This document shows positions 49,101 to 57,347 of a DNA stretch of 64,000 bases, in pieces. Both the position numbers and the translations under genes were made by a program. The notes under the pieces were generated by a model. It saw nothing but the letters and a program-made list of their open reading frames with translations. It had not been told where the DNA came from and searched no databases. This DNA comes from Pectobacterium polonicum (GTDB lineage Bacteria > Pseudomonadota > Gammaproteobacteria > Enterobacterales > Enterobacteriaceae): the NCBI RefSeq assembly GCF_005497185.1, contig NZ_RJTN01000001.1:124001-188000 (forward strand), in the 5' to 3' direction. The first letter of the stretch is position 1. Every line of letters starts with the position of its first letter.

Positions 49101-52100
49101 GTGGCAAAACTGGCCGTCGTCAATGTAGGTGGTGTTCGAGCTACGGTAACATTACTGGTTAAGGTACTGCTGTTTCCGGCTGCGTCGCTGACATTAACCT
49201 GCAAAGCTGTGGTACCGTTCGGCAGGTTTTGCAGGTTGTTCACAGGCAGAGAAATTGTCCAGTTACCTGCCGTATCAACGCTCCCGGTGTACGTTACGCC
49301 GCCGAGTGTTGCGGTGACGGTTTGCCCTGGTGAGGCGATACCGGTTGTGCCGCTGAGCGTCTGGGTAACGCCAGCCTCTGCGGCATTGAGTATACCGTCG
49401 CTGAATGGTGTGTTCAGTGTCAGCGTCGGGCTACTGTGGGTGAACACATCAATGGTACGGCTACTGCTTAATACATTCCCCGCGGTGTCTACCGTGGCAA
49501 CGGTTAAGGTTGATGAACCGTCGGCCAGCGCGCTGACATCCGCCACAGACACGGTGATGCTCCAGGAACCGTCTGATTGTATAGTCCCACTGTAGCTTTT
49601 CCCGTTCAGCATGATTGTGACGGCGGTGCCAGCCGCCACGTTCTGGCTGCTGCCGTTGACGGTGAGGTCTTGCGCGGCTTCAGCTTGATTCAGTTTGTCA
49701 TCGCCCGCGATGGTATTGATGGCGATACCGCTCAATGAGGTATTCACGGTAATTGTCTGGCTGAGCGTTGCTGGGTTACCGCTGAGATCGTTAACGCCAA
49801 CCGTGACGGTATGGGAGCCTTGTGCCAGATGGATAAGATCGACAGACGGCACGCTGACGCGCCATTGGCCGTTGCTGTCAACCGTTGTCGTGTAGGTATT
49901 ATCGCCGAGTGTAACGGTAACGCGCTGCCCAGCTTCGACATTCAGGCTGCTACCGCTGATGATTTGTGCGACGTTGATTTCACCACCGTCAATGATGTTG
50001 TTGAGCGCGATGGCGTTAACGGTGAGCAGAGGCAGGTTGGCAGGATTGGCATCCAGCGTTAACGATCCTGTGCTGGTCGTGCTGTTACCAGATGCCCCGG
50101 TCAATGTTGCCGTAACGGTATAATTTCCGTCAGCTAATACCTGGAGGTCGGCTGCGGGAATAGTGGTACTCCAACTGCCGTCAGCCTGAATTTGCGCCTG
50201 ATAGTTTTTATTGTTGATAGTGACAATGACGGAGCGTCCGGCATCCGCTTGTAGTGCATTACCGGAGATCAATTGATCGTTCAAACTTTCGGCGGCGTTG
50301 ATGACACCGTCGCTGGTCAGCGGTTTCAGCGTCAGAAGGGGGCGAACCATATCGACGGTAATATCACGGGTGTTCTCTATGCTGTTGCCTGCGGTATCCG
50401 TCGCTTCTATGCGGATGGTTTGTACGCCAGTTAGCAGGGATTGCAGGTCGGTGGCTGGAAGTGTCGTACTCCAGTTACCCTGGTTATCCACAGTAGCCGT
50501 ATAGGTTTTGCCGTTCAGCGTGACGATGACGCTTTGGCCTCCTCCGCTGATTCCGGTTTTCCCTGTCAGGTTCTGCCCACTGGTCGATTCGATGATATTG
50601 AGTATTCCGTCACCGAAAGGCTGGTCAATGGTGGGCTGTGGCAGGTTATTAATGTGGATATCAATATTGCGACTGGCCGTTACAGGAATATCGCCGGGGT
50701 TGGCGACGCTGGCGGTAATGGTTGCTGTGCCATCCGGTAAGGCGAGCAGGTCACTGCTGCCGATCGTGACGCTCCAACTGCCGTTCGCGGCAATCGTACC
50801 AATGTAGGTTTTGCCATTGAGTGTAACGGTAACGCTTTCTCCCGGTGTGACGTTGACCGTAGAACCTGAGATGGTTAGCGGCTGTGATGCTTCGAGACGA
50901 TTGAGCTGATTATCAAGTGCGACAATGCTTATGGAGATACTGTCATTGCTAATATCGACATCGGACCAGATTTCATAGCTCCCTTCATTACCCGCCATAT
51001 CAGTGACTTGTGCAGAGATGGAGACCATTCCCTCGCTAAGTTCCGCCATATGTTCAGCCGGAATTTCCACACTCCACTTTCCGTCGTTCTGGATGGTGGC
51101 AAAATAGAATTTGTTATTGAGAACAAGGGTGGCGACCTGACCGGTTTCCACATTCGAACTGGTGCCCGTCAGCCACTGGCTGACTTTAAGGTCAGCTGCG
51201 CTGATGACGTTATTCTCATCAACAAAAGCGTTAACGAAGATCGTCGGTTGGAATGCCGGATCGGCGCTGAGCGTAATGGACTTCTCGACGCTGACGGTAT
51301 TGCCGACAGCATCGCTCAGCGAAGCGGATAGCGTGTAGCTGCCATCGGCCATACCGCGTAGCGCGGCCGTGGGTAAATTGATGCTCCAGTTGCCATTGTT
51401 GCCAACAATGCCGGTATAAAATTGTCCATCAAAAGCGATAATGACGGTGCGACCGGCTTCGCTCACCGAAGCGGTGCCGTTAACGGTCTGGTTACTTTGT
51501 GATTCCACCAGATTAATGGTGTCATCACCCGCAACCGTACCGATAGTCAGGGTCGGGGCGGTGAAATCGGTATGGCTGACAAACGTATGACCAGCCTGAT
51601 TGCCTGCGGCATCCTGTGCGGTGACCAGCAGCGTGTTGTTGCCTTCTGGTAACTGCTGGAGATCGGCCGCTGGGACGGTGACTTTCCAGTTGCCTGCCGT
51701 ATCAACCGTTCCCGTGTAAGATTTCCCGCCGAGAGACAAGGTGACACTCTGCCCTGCGCCGCTGATGCCCGTGTGACCGGTAATCGTCTGGCTGACCAAT
51801 GCCTCTGCGCCGTTTAGAGAACCGTTGCCGAACGGGGTATCAATCGTCGGTTGAGGCAGGGTATGAATATGCACGCCGAGCGTCTGCGTGTCCGTTGCGG
51901 CACCGCCAGCCACATTGACGCTGGCGCTGACGGTGGCATTGCCGTCTGACAGAAGCTGAAGATCGGCACTGGGGATTTGCAGCGTCCAACTGCCGTCAAC
52001 GGCAACGGTGGTGGTATAATTTTTCCCGTTCAGCGTAACGGTAACGGTTTGCCCCGCAGGAACATTGGCGGTATTGCCGCTGATCGCCAGCGGCTGGAGC

Positions 52101-54796
52101 GATTCTACCTGGTTTAACAGGTTATCGCTGGCGATGATGTTGATGGCAATACTGTCGCCAGATTTATCGACGCTGATATCGCGATTTACGCTCGCGGCAT
52201 TGCCGGCTTTGTTACTCACGTTGACGCTAATGCTATGCGCGCCGTCCGCCAGCAGGGCAATATCTGCGGTTGAAACGTTGATGCTCCAGACGCCGCCAGA
52301 CTGGACGGTAGCAAAATAGGTTTTTCCATTCAGGCTGATGGTGACAACTTGTCCAGCCTCAACGTTGGTCGTGGTCCCGCTCAACTGCTGGCTGACTTTG
52401 GCTTCCGCGCCATCAATGACATTATCGCCAGCGACGTTGTTGATGGTAATGGTCGGGGCGGTGGTCGTGCCGCTGTCGATGGTCAGCGGGCGGGTCACCG
52501 TTGTGGTGTTGCCTGCGGCATCAGTTAGCGTAATAGTCAGGCTATGGCTACCGTCAGCGATAGCCACCAGATCGGCTGTCGGCAGCGTAATGCTCCAGTT
52601 GCCGTCGTTGCCAACAGTCGTGGTGTAGGTTTTGCCACTGAGCGTCGCGGTGACCGTGCGGCCCGCCTCGCTCAGCGATGCCGTTCCACTGATGACCTGA
52701 TTGACCGCCACTTCGGCACCATTCAGAACGTCATCCTGAGCGACAGGGGAGACATTGAGTGTCGGCGGCGTCGTATCAACGCTGATATTCCGCGTCACAG
52801 TGGCTTCGTTGCCTGCGATATCGCGAACCACAATCTCCAGCACGCTGACGTTGTCCGATGGCAGGTTTTGCAGGATGTTTTTGGGGATCGTGACCGTCCA
52901 ATGTCCATTGGCATCCACCGTTCCGGTCACGGAATACCCGCCGATCGTCAGGCTGACGGTCTGACCCCTGCCGCTAATCCCGGTTTCCCCACTAATGACC
53001 TGATCCTGCGCTGCCTCAGTGCCGTTTAATACGCCGTCGGTGAAAGGTGGGGCAGCTAATGTGATGGCCGGAAGCGTATTGATGTGTACATCCAGCGTGT
53101 GGTTGACGGTGACGGTTTCTCCGCTGATCCCTTGTACACTGGCAGTGATGGTGTTACTGCCGTCAGTCAGGCCAAGCAGGTCGGCGCTGGGGATACTCAC
53201 AGACCATTTTCCATCCGCCCCCGTTGTGGTGGTGTAGGACTTTCCGTTCAATGTGACAGTCACCGTTTGTCCTGTGGCAACATTGGCAGTCGTCCCGCTG
53301 ACCGTCAGTGGCTGTCCTGCTTCCACGGCATTCAAGCGATCATCTGTCGAGACGATGCTGATGTTGACCGCTTCGGCGCTGGTATCCACCGTGATGGTTT
53401 GTGGCGGTAGTGTGGTGGTGTTGCCTGCTTTATCCGTTAGCGACGCCACCAGACTGTAGGTGCCGTTAGTCAGCGCCTGGATATCGCTGGAGGGAATGAG
53501 AACACGCCATGCGCCGTTGCTCTCTACGGTAGTAGTGTAGGTGATGCCGTTGAATGTCACTGTCACGGTCTGTCCTACATCCGATAGAGAAGCCGTACCG
53601 GAGACAACTTGTGAGGATTGGAGCTCGTCGATGGTGAGTTTGTTATCCCCGGTAAACGGCAGCAGAGAGAGTTCCGGTGGCGTGGTGTCGACAATAATGG
53701 TGCGGTTGACCACGGTAATATTGCCGGCATTGTCGCTAATCGTGAACGACATGGCGTGTTCGCCTTCACTCAGTGCACGTAGGTCTGTTGAAGGAACCGT
53801 CAGGGTCCAGTTACCGGATGCATTAATGGTCGTGGTATAGGTTTTGCCATTGAGCGTGATGGTGACGTTTTGACCCGCCTCACCCGTTCCGTTGAGAACC
53901 TGGCCATTTGCCAGTTCTCCTACGGTGAGATAATTATCACCCGTAAATTTATCCACGGTTAAATGCGGAGGTAGAGTATCAATGGTGAGGTCGAGGGTTT
54001 TTTCGTGGATCACGCCGTCCGCGCCTGGCACGCTCACTTTTAAGACGTAGATGCCGTCTTCCAGTCCGGTAAAGGCATCCGCTGGTAGAGCTAATTGCCA
54101 GGTGCCGTCGGCGGCCACCGTTGTGGTGTAAATCACGCCGTTCAATGTGATAGTAACGGTTTGCCCCGGGCTGACACCAGTGGTCTTCCCGCTGAGAGTA
54201 TGGGTTTCCCCGATCTCTGCGCGGTTCAGGATATTGTCTCCAGTGAAGGGGGTAATCGTTAAGGATTCAGGGGGAGCAGGAGGGGGGGAATTATTGTCGT
54301 CGCTTGACGAGCCGACGGCGATGGCCGCTCCGCCGATGGCTATGGCACCAAGAATACCCCCCAGTGTAGCGGCAGATAGTGTGCTAGTGGTGGTGCTTCC
54401 AATTAGTAATGACGTCATATCGCCCAGTGCGGCGTATTCTGGCGTGAGGGCAATGGCTTCTCCCGCGAGCGCTGCCCCTTCTGCGGCTGCCGCGCCGGAG
54501 AATTGGGCGTGGATCAGTCGGGTGCCATCGTCAAACACCAGCTCGCTGTGATAGCCCGCGGTGTCCAGAGTGAAGAAGCTTTCGTAGCGGACGGTGGTAC
54601 CGTCTTTCATGTGCAAGATAAGATCGTCGCCGACGCGCTCATAGCGAGACACCATGTCGGGTGTGCCATAGACTCTTACGGTACTGCTTTCCAGCAGTTT
54701 GACATTTGTGGTTCCTTCCGGGACAGCTCTGATAAATTGACCATCCTGACGAGACAGGATATTTGCATTTCCCGCAATAACATTCATATCTGACAT
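40193..54796 (-). CDS. Giant type I-secreted repeat adhesin (BapA/SiiE/LapA-like)
   Basis: A 4867-residue surface adhesin, uninterrupted over 14.6 kb. Residues 1-165 form the BapA-type prefix domain, closing with a glycine-rich hydrophobic stretch (LGGILGAIAIGGAAIAVG) and a proline linker. From about 178 to 4635 I count about 44 Ig-like (Big) repeats near 100 residues. Each carries a D(N/G)xLNxxE calcium-site-like loop, an SGT turn, VTVTLNGKTYTTTV, W-S-V-x-I-P and DAAGN. The C-terminal 230 residues hold a degenerate RTX region (GSEGDDLITLS; HIDGGDGIDTL) and the unprocessed secretion signal. I noticed no cysteines. AAGAGG precedes the ATG. The operon continues with its exporter genes. Biofilm or plant-surface binding is expected from the family. 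Confidence 0.95.
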   Translation of the reverse strand: MSDMNVIAGNANILSRQDGQFIRAVPEGTTNVKLLESSTVRVYGTPDMVSRYERVGDDLILHMKDGTTVRYESFFTLDTAGYHSELVFDDGTRLIHAQFSGAAAAEGAALAGEAIALTPEYAALGDMTSLLIGSTTTSTLSAATLGGILGAIAIGGAAIAVGSSSDDNNSPPPAPPESLTITPFTGDNILNRAEIGETHTLSGKTTGVSPGQTVTITLNGVIYTTTVAADGTWQLALPADAFTGLEDGIYVLKVSVPGADGVIHEKTLDLTIDTLPPHLTVDKFTGDNYLTVGELANGQVLNGTGEAGQNVTITLNGKTYTTTINASGNWTLTVPSTDLRALSEGEHAMSFTISDNAGNITVVNRTIIVDTTPPELSLLPFTGDNKLTIDELQSSQVVSGTASLSDVGQTVTVTFNGITYTTTVESNGAWRVLIPSSDIQALTNGTYSLVASLTDKAGNTTTLPPQTITVDTSAEAVNISIVSTDDRLNAVEAGQPLTVSGTTANVATGQTVTVTLNGKSYTTTTGADGKWSVSIPSADLLGLTDGSNTITASVQGISGETVTVNHTLDVHINTLPAITLAAPPFTDGVLNGTEAAQDQVISGETGISGRGQTVSLTIGGYSVTGTVDANGHWTVTIPKNILQNLPSDNVSVLEIVVRDIAGNEATVTRNISVDTTPPTLNVSPVAQDDVLNGAEVAVNQVISGTASLSEAGRTVTATLSGKTYTTTVGNDGNWSITLPTADLVAIADGSHSLTITLTDAAGNTTTVTRPLTIDSGTTTAPTITINNVAGDNVIDGAEAKVSQQLSGTTTNVEAGQVVTISLNGKTYFATVQSGGVWSINVSTADIALLADGAHSISVNVSNKAGNAASVNRDISVDKSGDSIAINIIASDNLLNQVESLQPLAISGNTANVPAGQTVTVTLNGKNYTTTVAVDGSWTLQIPSADLQLLSDGNATVSASVNVAGGAATDTQTLGVHIHTLPQPTIDTPFGNGSLNGAEALVSQTITGHTGISGAGQSVTLSLGGKSYTGTVDTAGNWKVTVPAADLQQLPEGNNTLLVTAQDAAGNQAGHTFVSHTDFTAPTLTIGTVAGDDTINLVESQSNQTVNGTASVSEAGRTVIIAFDGQFYTGIVGNNGNWSINLPTAALRGMADGSYTLSASLSDAVGNTVSVEKSITLSADPAFQPTIFVNAFVDENNVISAADLKVSQWLTGTSSNVETGQVATLVLNNKFYFATIQNDGKWSVEIPAEHMAELSEGMVSISAQVTDMAGNEGSYEIWSDVDISNDSISISIVALDNQLNRLEASQPLTISGSTVNVTPGESVTVTLNGKTYIGTIAANGSWSVTIGSSDLLALPDGTATITASVANPGDIPVTASRNIDIHINNLPQPTIDQPFGDGILNIIESTSGQNLTGKTGISGGGQSVIVTLNGKTYTATVDNQGNWSTTLPATDLQSLLTGVQTIRIEATDTAGNSIENTRDITVDMVRPLLTLKPLTSDGVINAAESLNDQLISGNALQADAGRSVIVTINNKNYQAQIQADGSWSTTIPAADLQVLADGNYTVTATLTGASGNSTTSTGSLTLDANPANLPLLTVNAIALNNIIDGGEINVAQIISGSSLNVEAGQRVTVTLGDNTYTTTVDSNGQWRVSVPSVDLIHLAQGSHTVTVGVNDLSGNPATLSQTITVNTSLSGIAINTIAGDDKLNQAEAAQDLTVNGSSQNVAAGTAVTIMLNGKSYSGTIQSDGSWSITVSVADVSALADGSSTLTVATVDTAGNVLSSSRTIDVFTHSSPTLTLNTPFSDGILNAAEAGVTQTLSGTTGIASPGQTVTATLGGVTYTGSVDTAGNWTISLPVNNLQNLPNGTTALQVNVSDAAGNSSTLTSNVTVARTPPTLTTASFATDNILNSTEVRSDQSLTGTASPSNAGQTVTATLNGKTYSGTVGNDGTWSISIPSADLSTLSDGSYSIVTRLTDVAGNTTTTTQTIGVDANPLNAPVITIGTFAGNNIIDGAEARVSQILSGTSKNVEQGQTVTISLNGKAYTAQVLSNGNWSTTISDTDMALLVNGSQTITVSVSDASGNTATSSSTVTINTNASGLSIAPITGDNQLNVQEATNGITISGGAVNVAPGTDVNVILNGKTYIAQVQPDGTWSAGIPSIDLKALGDGVITVNVTAVDQAGNALSGTQQLGVSINNPPVASLNMPFSNGYLNLSDAQAGQTLSGSTGLRGTGQTVSITVGSTVYSGTVDGNGNWSLQLAPSMLTTQADGILNISVTVSDAAGNTSTVQGSAFVDLTPPVLTINPIGIDDIINIAESLLPLQITGTSPINDSGRPIIVNVTINGQIYQGLAQADGTWSVTVPAGDLQNMPNGITAITATLTDAAGNTGTVSHSITLDTDPAKAPTLTIATLSTDDYLNLAESGQPLTISGSSQNVEQGQQVTITLNSQTYLATVGADGSWSTTVPATDVGNVPDGKQTVGASVTDVSGNPASTTHNITVITDPANLPGITIATLSGDDVVSAQDTQSDLLISGSTTNVQVGQRVTVTLNNKTYLATVGADGNWSTTVPASDVQNLPQGSQNVTATVSDIAQNPATATHPLTVDTLPPLLSIDMLVDTSDIGLADALAGLPLSGKAEAGLQVTITVGTATYSAVADNNGIWQITIAANDLLALGDGVKTLQASVTDGAGNASTTSIDITLKTQALPTLTLDSLYDNNVLTSAELATETTVGGSYTNLPVGTAIQVTIGAYTVTGVTLAGGLWSATIPANALNILADGNVQVSATVTDSAGNTGSAGGTLDVVIHTNFNISIATPFVDGVLNQVESTADQLLTGTTGLLDPGQSVSVSITNGTLTHTYSATVAANGQWNVTLLAADLVSLGDGTHTINVTVTDHAGNTGAGNGTFTSVIVGVPVASLDTPFGDGKLSLADAQPGATLSGQTGLTSNVGQTVSVSINGTSLPATVNADGSWSLSLDRQTLIDLPDGTVNFTVTVTDSAGNTSTTAATANVLTTTMPVATLDLPFGDGILNTTEIQAIQTLTGKTGITSAGQEVTITVTNKTTQVDTTFTATADGLGGWSRELSPADLAIFAEGNYSISVKVTDWVGNTHTSTALDVSSAQTLPAPLVDVNPFGVDNILSSAEAASALTFSGRTQIGGNGQNVKLEIDLNGIRYTATVDSNGNWSVTLPPNALNSLTDGQHTITVTAIDAAGNVGSTPITFISDLTPPALTLDIPFEDGYLNIAEAGTLLGRTLSGNAGDAVSVTVKFGEESLVTQLSGGVWTATLTPTQLSQLADGTHNIVITATDDAGNTATLNSQATIAQTAPTLTINDFGGADKTLDYAESRTTQIVSGTSTGLEVGQNVTVKLNNVEYTAKILADGIWSVSIPPAALQDLTNPAYTITADAMDKAGNPAIQADKVFTADLTPPSTIIEINAIADDNIINAAEAEGSITISGRSIGLFPISVPITLQIGLIPVLPSPITDLNGVWSVTIPTQSSFFASEGPVTITASSIHGSTTTTVLVDTIAPTLNIETFAGDNILNGKEVSTAQTITGTASTSEAGQLVSVVLNGKTYSAQVQSDGNWNVSVPAADLAQLTDGSYTIRATLADTAGNPAWDTQVVTVDTGIPLLSVTLFDDNILTLAEALAGGVIKGTGEIGATVTLTAGPLVGTTTVGPDGTWTIPVLSANLQNLFDGPQVIGVTLTDTSDNSTHLDVTLDVALNKTLGAGITDIFGNDGILNLAESLITQVISGNATGNYLGAKVQVTVLGNTVEGTVGANGAWSVALAPNLFTGLSNGVLAVNVDIVDSHGNVKNQLVNIDVLKTLPVIDSVVAFADGALNAADVATSQIISGIVSNVNIGAGATVAVTLGTKVYTGITVGAGGAWSLSVPALDLQALQDGTLALGVAVTDHAGNTASQIVNVPTVIKNLPSITLNPVFGDSLLNLGDLLVNQTLSGTATGLAGRTITLSISGSQIATATVGSDGKWSAAVTPSVLGILQGLGSGDFTVSATATDSVGNSTSGSAGIKFDFSQPVITLNPVFGGDGFLNAAEAVVAQIIGGTVTNAGVGSQVAVTLGSKTFLSTVGAGGVFSLTLQPSDLSALVDGSATLGVSVTNASGNIGTVNSAISIIAKNLPTISLGSLFGGDGFLNAAEAALTQTISGTTTNAIAGSSVVIRIGSLTLNATVGNDGTWSTSVTPLQLSGLTNGNLTVSATVTDPAGNSNGISTGLNVSILPPTITLNPLFNGGVLDLTSLLSAQTISGTTANVAAGTAINVTLGSKTYTTTIGANGSWSLPVPSLDLKALTDGATNVSVRLVDAAGNVGETTSALNVIINALPTIAINPLFGGDGLLNAVEAAAGQIISGTSTNAIGSTIQVSLGTKTYSAVVQSNGAWSVSLPSLDLNNLTDGTLSLSASLTNSAGKTTSAGASIGVGVHTLPTVNLGSLFGGDGYLNLAEAGINQLISGTTTNAAGGSITLTVGGFSTTVAVANNGTWSVTVPSANLTSILDGNLSVGVTVTDRYGNTNNTNSNVIVKTHQLPQLGIDAVGSLIGNTVGLLANGITVSGTSRYVQQGAKVTVTLLGQTLQGTVGADGKWNAHFSSSLLGINVFNVGAILTALLGTAVEASVTDQAGNFTGVSAGLTSGISLGLPLMSMMALDTDDSSLAQVSSLSSEQLDTGESTDVQSLHVSSKMAAATLSETQTIDNHASTDVENSVYAIGGVVINLADGSVQTGAEITGSEGDDLITLSNLDFTHIDGGDGIDTLLLDGTSLNLDLTALGLKIDNVEIFDLGKNGTNSITLDLDRALNVTDRPEDDLLIVGGEGSKVNLIPGDGAWSAVGQRDIDGQHFDVYHHSSLDSANSLGDVLVQQGLLVNMV
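41150..43660 (-). repeat. C-terminal repeat subfamily of the adhesin (FGGDG type)
   Basis: About eight repeats (units 36-43 by my count) share the loop FGGDGxLNxAE and then xISGTTTNA, and form a separate, more uniform block near the secretion signal. They differ from the superrepeat block further up the protein and probably expanded separately. Boundaries are approximate. Confidence 0.65.
47910..52765 (-). repeat. Four-domain superrepeat in the adhesin (4 x ~1.2 kb)
   Basis: Within units 6-21 the Ig-like repeats follow a fixed cycle of four types. Type A has SGTASLS after the loop. Type B has xIDGAExxVSQxLSGTTxNV. Type C has DNxLNxxEAxQPLxISGxTxNV. Type D has TPFxDGxLNxxE and TGISGxGQ. Four such tetrads fill about 4.85 kb, about 1214 bases each. 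This shows duplication in blocks of four domains. Boundaries are approximate. Confidence 0.8.
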
Positions 54797-55505
54797 GAAA
54801 TAGCCTCTTGCTTATCTGCAACCATTGTCTTAATACCTCTCCCGGCGGGTTAGAGCCGCGCTGGGGGACGTATGGGATATGCACCACCAACAAAAAATGG
54901 GGTGCTAAAGCTGACCTGGTTCAGAAAAATAGTAAGAGTGGCTAAACTGAGTCGTGCTGCATCCCCTTTCCATGGGGAATTGGTACGGTATAAGACTTGT
55001 CCGATTCTTGATATTTATAGGTGTGGCCTAGCTAAAAATCCAATTTTTTTGAAATGTTTTGAAAATAAAAATCATGACAATATTCTTACGTATTAAATGG
55101 CTTAGCGGATTCATTCCCTTTTTGAACCATTATCACAATAATTATCATATTGAATTACCATCACTTAACGTTAGGGATGGTGCAATGCGACGTTTTTTGC
55201 GCAAGTTTGAGTAAAGCAAGGCAAGATGCTTGCAGAGAGGATGGCGTCTTTATCTGTATTTATTGTATCAGTTTGTGTTTATTGTTTTTTTTACGATGAG
55301 GTATGAACGTTAGCGACGGTAATGGTGAGAAATGCTAACAATTGATGATTATTTATCATGATTACTAATGGATTTGTCGGTGGCACTGGTGCGCGCTTAA
55401 GGATGTTGAGTGTGGTATAGCGTCGGATATGAGAATTATTATTGATATCACGATTATCCCTATTACACTGCGGACAATGGTTTTCATTATAGAGATTAGG
55501 TTGTT
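54797..55505. promoter_or_regulatory. Long divergent leader between adhesin and yojI
   Basis: About 710 bases without a credible gene (a 74-codon frame at 54872-55096 lacks coding features). It is AT-rich, especially 55010-55500, and must hold the adhesin promoter on the minus strand and the yojI promoter on the plus strand. A small palindrome, CCCCtttccatGGGG, lies at about 54962. A long leader is usual for adhesin genes controlled by several regulators. Confidence 0.6.
55134..55152. promoter_or_regulatory. Possible Fur-like site
   Basis: Read on the minus strand, CAATATGATAATTATTGTG matches 13 of 19 positions of the Fur consensus. The surroundings are AT-rich, so chance is a real alternative. 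Confidence 0.25.
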
Positions 55506-57152
55506 ATGGAGTTGCTCCGCATTGTTTATCAACAATACCGTTGGCCATTTCTTGCCGTTATCATTTTAAGTTTGCTGAGCGCCGCATTGGGTATTGGGTT
55601 GATTGCTTTTATCAATCTGCAATTGATTGAAACGGTCAATCAATCATTAAGCGTATTGCCGCAATTTCTGGGATTACTGCTGCTTTTGATGGGCGTGACG
55701 TTAGTGTCTCAACTGGCGTTGACTACGCTCGGACACCATTTCGTTTATCGTCTGCGTGGGCAGTTTATCAAGCGCATTCTGGATACTAACATTGCGCGCA
55801 TTGAGCAGATTGGCAGTGCGCAGTTGCTCGCCAGCCTGTCCAGTGATATCCGTAATATCACTATCGCATTTGTACGCCTGCCGGAGTTGATTCAGGGCAT
55901 TGTGCTTACGATCGGCTCCGCGGCCTATCTGGCGTGGCTTTCTCCCAAAATGCTGGTGGTGACGTCCGTCTGGATTGCGGTAACCCTTTGGGGCGGATTT
56001 ATGCTGGTGTCGCGTGTCTACAGTCACCTTACTCAGGTTCGGGAAGCGGAAGACCGCCTCCAGAAAGATTACGAAACCGTGATTAACGGGCGTAAGGAGC
56101 TGACGCTTAATCGGGAACGGGCACAGAAACTGTATGAAGACGTTTATCAGGCCAATGCGCAGGATTATCGACAGAATGTGATTCGCGCTGACACCTTCCA
56201 TCTTAGTGCAGTGAACTGGTCAAATATTATGATGCTGGGCGTGATTGGTGCTGTCTTTTTCATGGCAAACAATCTCGGCTGGGCAGATACCAATGTTGCC
56301 GCGACGTATTCACTCACGCTGCTTTTTTTACGCACGCCGATGCTGCAAGCCGTTGGCGCACTCCCCACGTTACTGAGTGCACAAGTCGCGTTTAATAAGT
56401 TGAAACGTCTTGATCTGGCTAGCTATCAGGAATCTTTTTCTTCTGCGATAGCTCCTGCTGACTGGCACACGCTGGAACTGCGTGATGTGGTATTTCGCTA
56501 TGATGATTCCAGATTTGAAATTGGACCAATCAATCTGGTGATAAAGCGTGGTGAACTGGTGTTTCTGATTGGCGGGAACGGGAGCGGGAAATCGACGCTG
56601 GCGATGCTGCTGACCGGGCTTTATACCCCCGTTTCCGGTACGTTATTGCTGGATGACCGCCCGGTTACGGCAGAAACGCGAGGGGACTATCAAAAGCTAT
56701 TTTCTGCCATTTTTACCGATTTCCACCTGTTCGGGCAGATGATGGGACCGCAGGGAACGGAGCCAGATACGGCACTGGTTGATGGGTGGCTGGATCGCTT
56801 AAATATGCGACATAAATTGACGCTGGAGAATTATCAGGTGATGAATTTACAGCTCTCACAGGGGCAGCGTAAGCGCGTGGCTCTCTTGTTGGCTGTCGCT
56901 GAACAGCGGGACATCTTATTGCTAGATGAATGGGCTGCCGATCAGGACCCGCAATTCCGCCGCGTATTCTACCTTGAGCTATTACCGCGGTTGCGTGCAT
57001 TGGGGAAAACGATTGTGGCGATTAGCCATGACGATCACTACTTTGAGCACGCCGATCGCCTGCTTGAAATGCATCAGGGTACGCTGTCAGAACTGACGGG
57101 GACAGCGCGTGAACAGGCCTCGCAGGATGCCGTCGCACAGATTAGCCGCTAG
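55506..57152 (+). CDS. yojI: Peptide/multidrug ABC exporter YojI
   Basis: A half-size ABC exporter of 548 residues with a fused membrane domain (six helices in about 1-300) and ATPase: Walker [10 protein letters not shown], signature LSQGQRKRV, Walker [13 protein letters not shown], switch His in AISHDDHYF. Its sequence follows E. coli YojI closely from MELL onward (547 residues there). YojI exports microcin J25 with TolC in E. coli. The signature SQGQ is the SyrD/PvdE-type variant. It is not part of the adhesin operon, being divergent from it. Confidence 0.93.
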   Translation: MELLRIVYQQYRWPFLAVIILSLLSAALGIGLIAFINLQLIETVNQSLSVLPQFLGLLLLLMGVTLVSQLALTTLGHHFVYRLRGQFIKRILDTNIARIEQIGSAQLLASLSSDIRNITIAFVRLPELIQGIVLTIGSAAYLAWLSPKMLVVTSVWIAVTLWGGFMLVSRVYSHLTQVREAEDRLQKDYETVINGRKELTLNRERAQKLYEDVYQANAQDYRQNVIRADTFHLSAVNWSNIMMLGVIGAVFFMANNLGWADTNVAATYSLTLLFLRTPMLQAVGALPTLLSAQVAFNKLKRLDLASYQESFSSAIAPADWHTLELRDVVFRYDDSRFEIGPINLVIKRGELVFLIGGNGSGKSTLAMLLTGLYTPVSGTLLLDDRPVTAETRGDYQKLFSAIFTDFHLFGQMMGPQGTEPDTALVDGWLDRLNMRHKLTLENYQVMNLQLSQGQRKRVALLLAVAEQRDILLLDEWAADQDPQFRRVFYLELLPRLRALGKTIVAISHDDHYFEHADRLLEMHQGTLSELTGTAREQASQDAVAQISR

Positions 57153-57250
57153 CGTCAATCTATGTAGCTTCGCGTCGTGCTGTGACCTCAAGTGTGAAGT
57201 CTGACTGGCATATATTAATTCGTTGAATTCTGGGGCATTATAAGCGCCAA

Positions 57251-57318
57251 TGTTGGCAGGCTGCCAACAGAGTGAGTGTTTTTTACTTACAGATCAGATA
57301 CCTGACGTTTCTGATCTG
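57251..57318 (+). promoter_or_regulatory. Two inverted repeats in the ansB leader
   Basis: TGTTGGCAGGCTGCCAACA (57251-57269) is a perfect 9+9 palindrome with one central base. CAGATCAG and CTGATCTG (57290-57318) flank 13 bases. Both lie within 100 bases of the ansB start. The first is shaped like a dimeric-regulator operator, the second like an RNA hairpin. The regulator is unknown. Confidence 0.6.
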
Positions 57319-57347
57319 CCACTTAACTCAATAAGTTGGTATAGGTT

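Noticed and set aside
40880-54260. Periodic repeats of about 300 bp considered as a CRISPR or satellite array
   Set aside because: The period is coding, in frame and protein-like (Ig-like domains); there are no short identical repeats with unique spacers.
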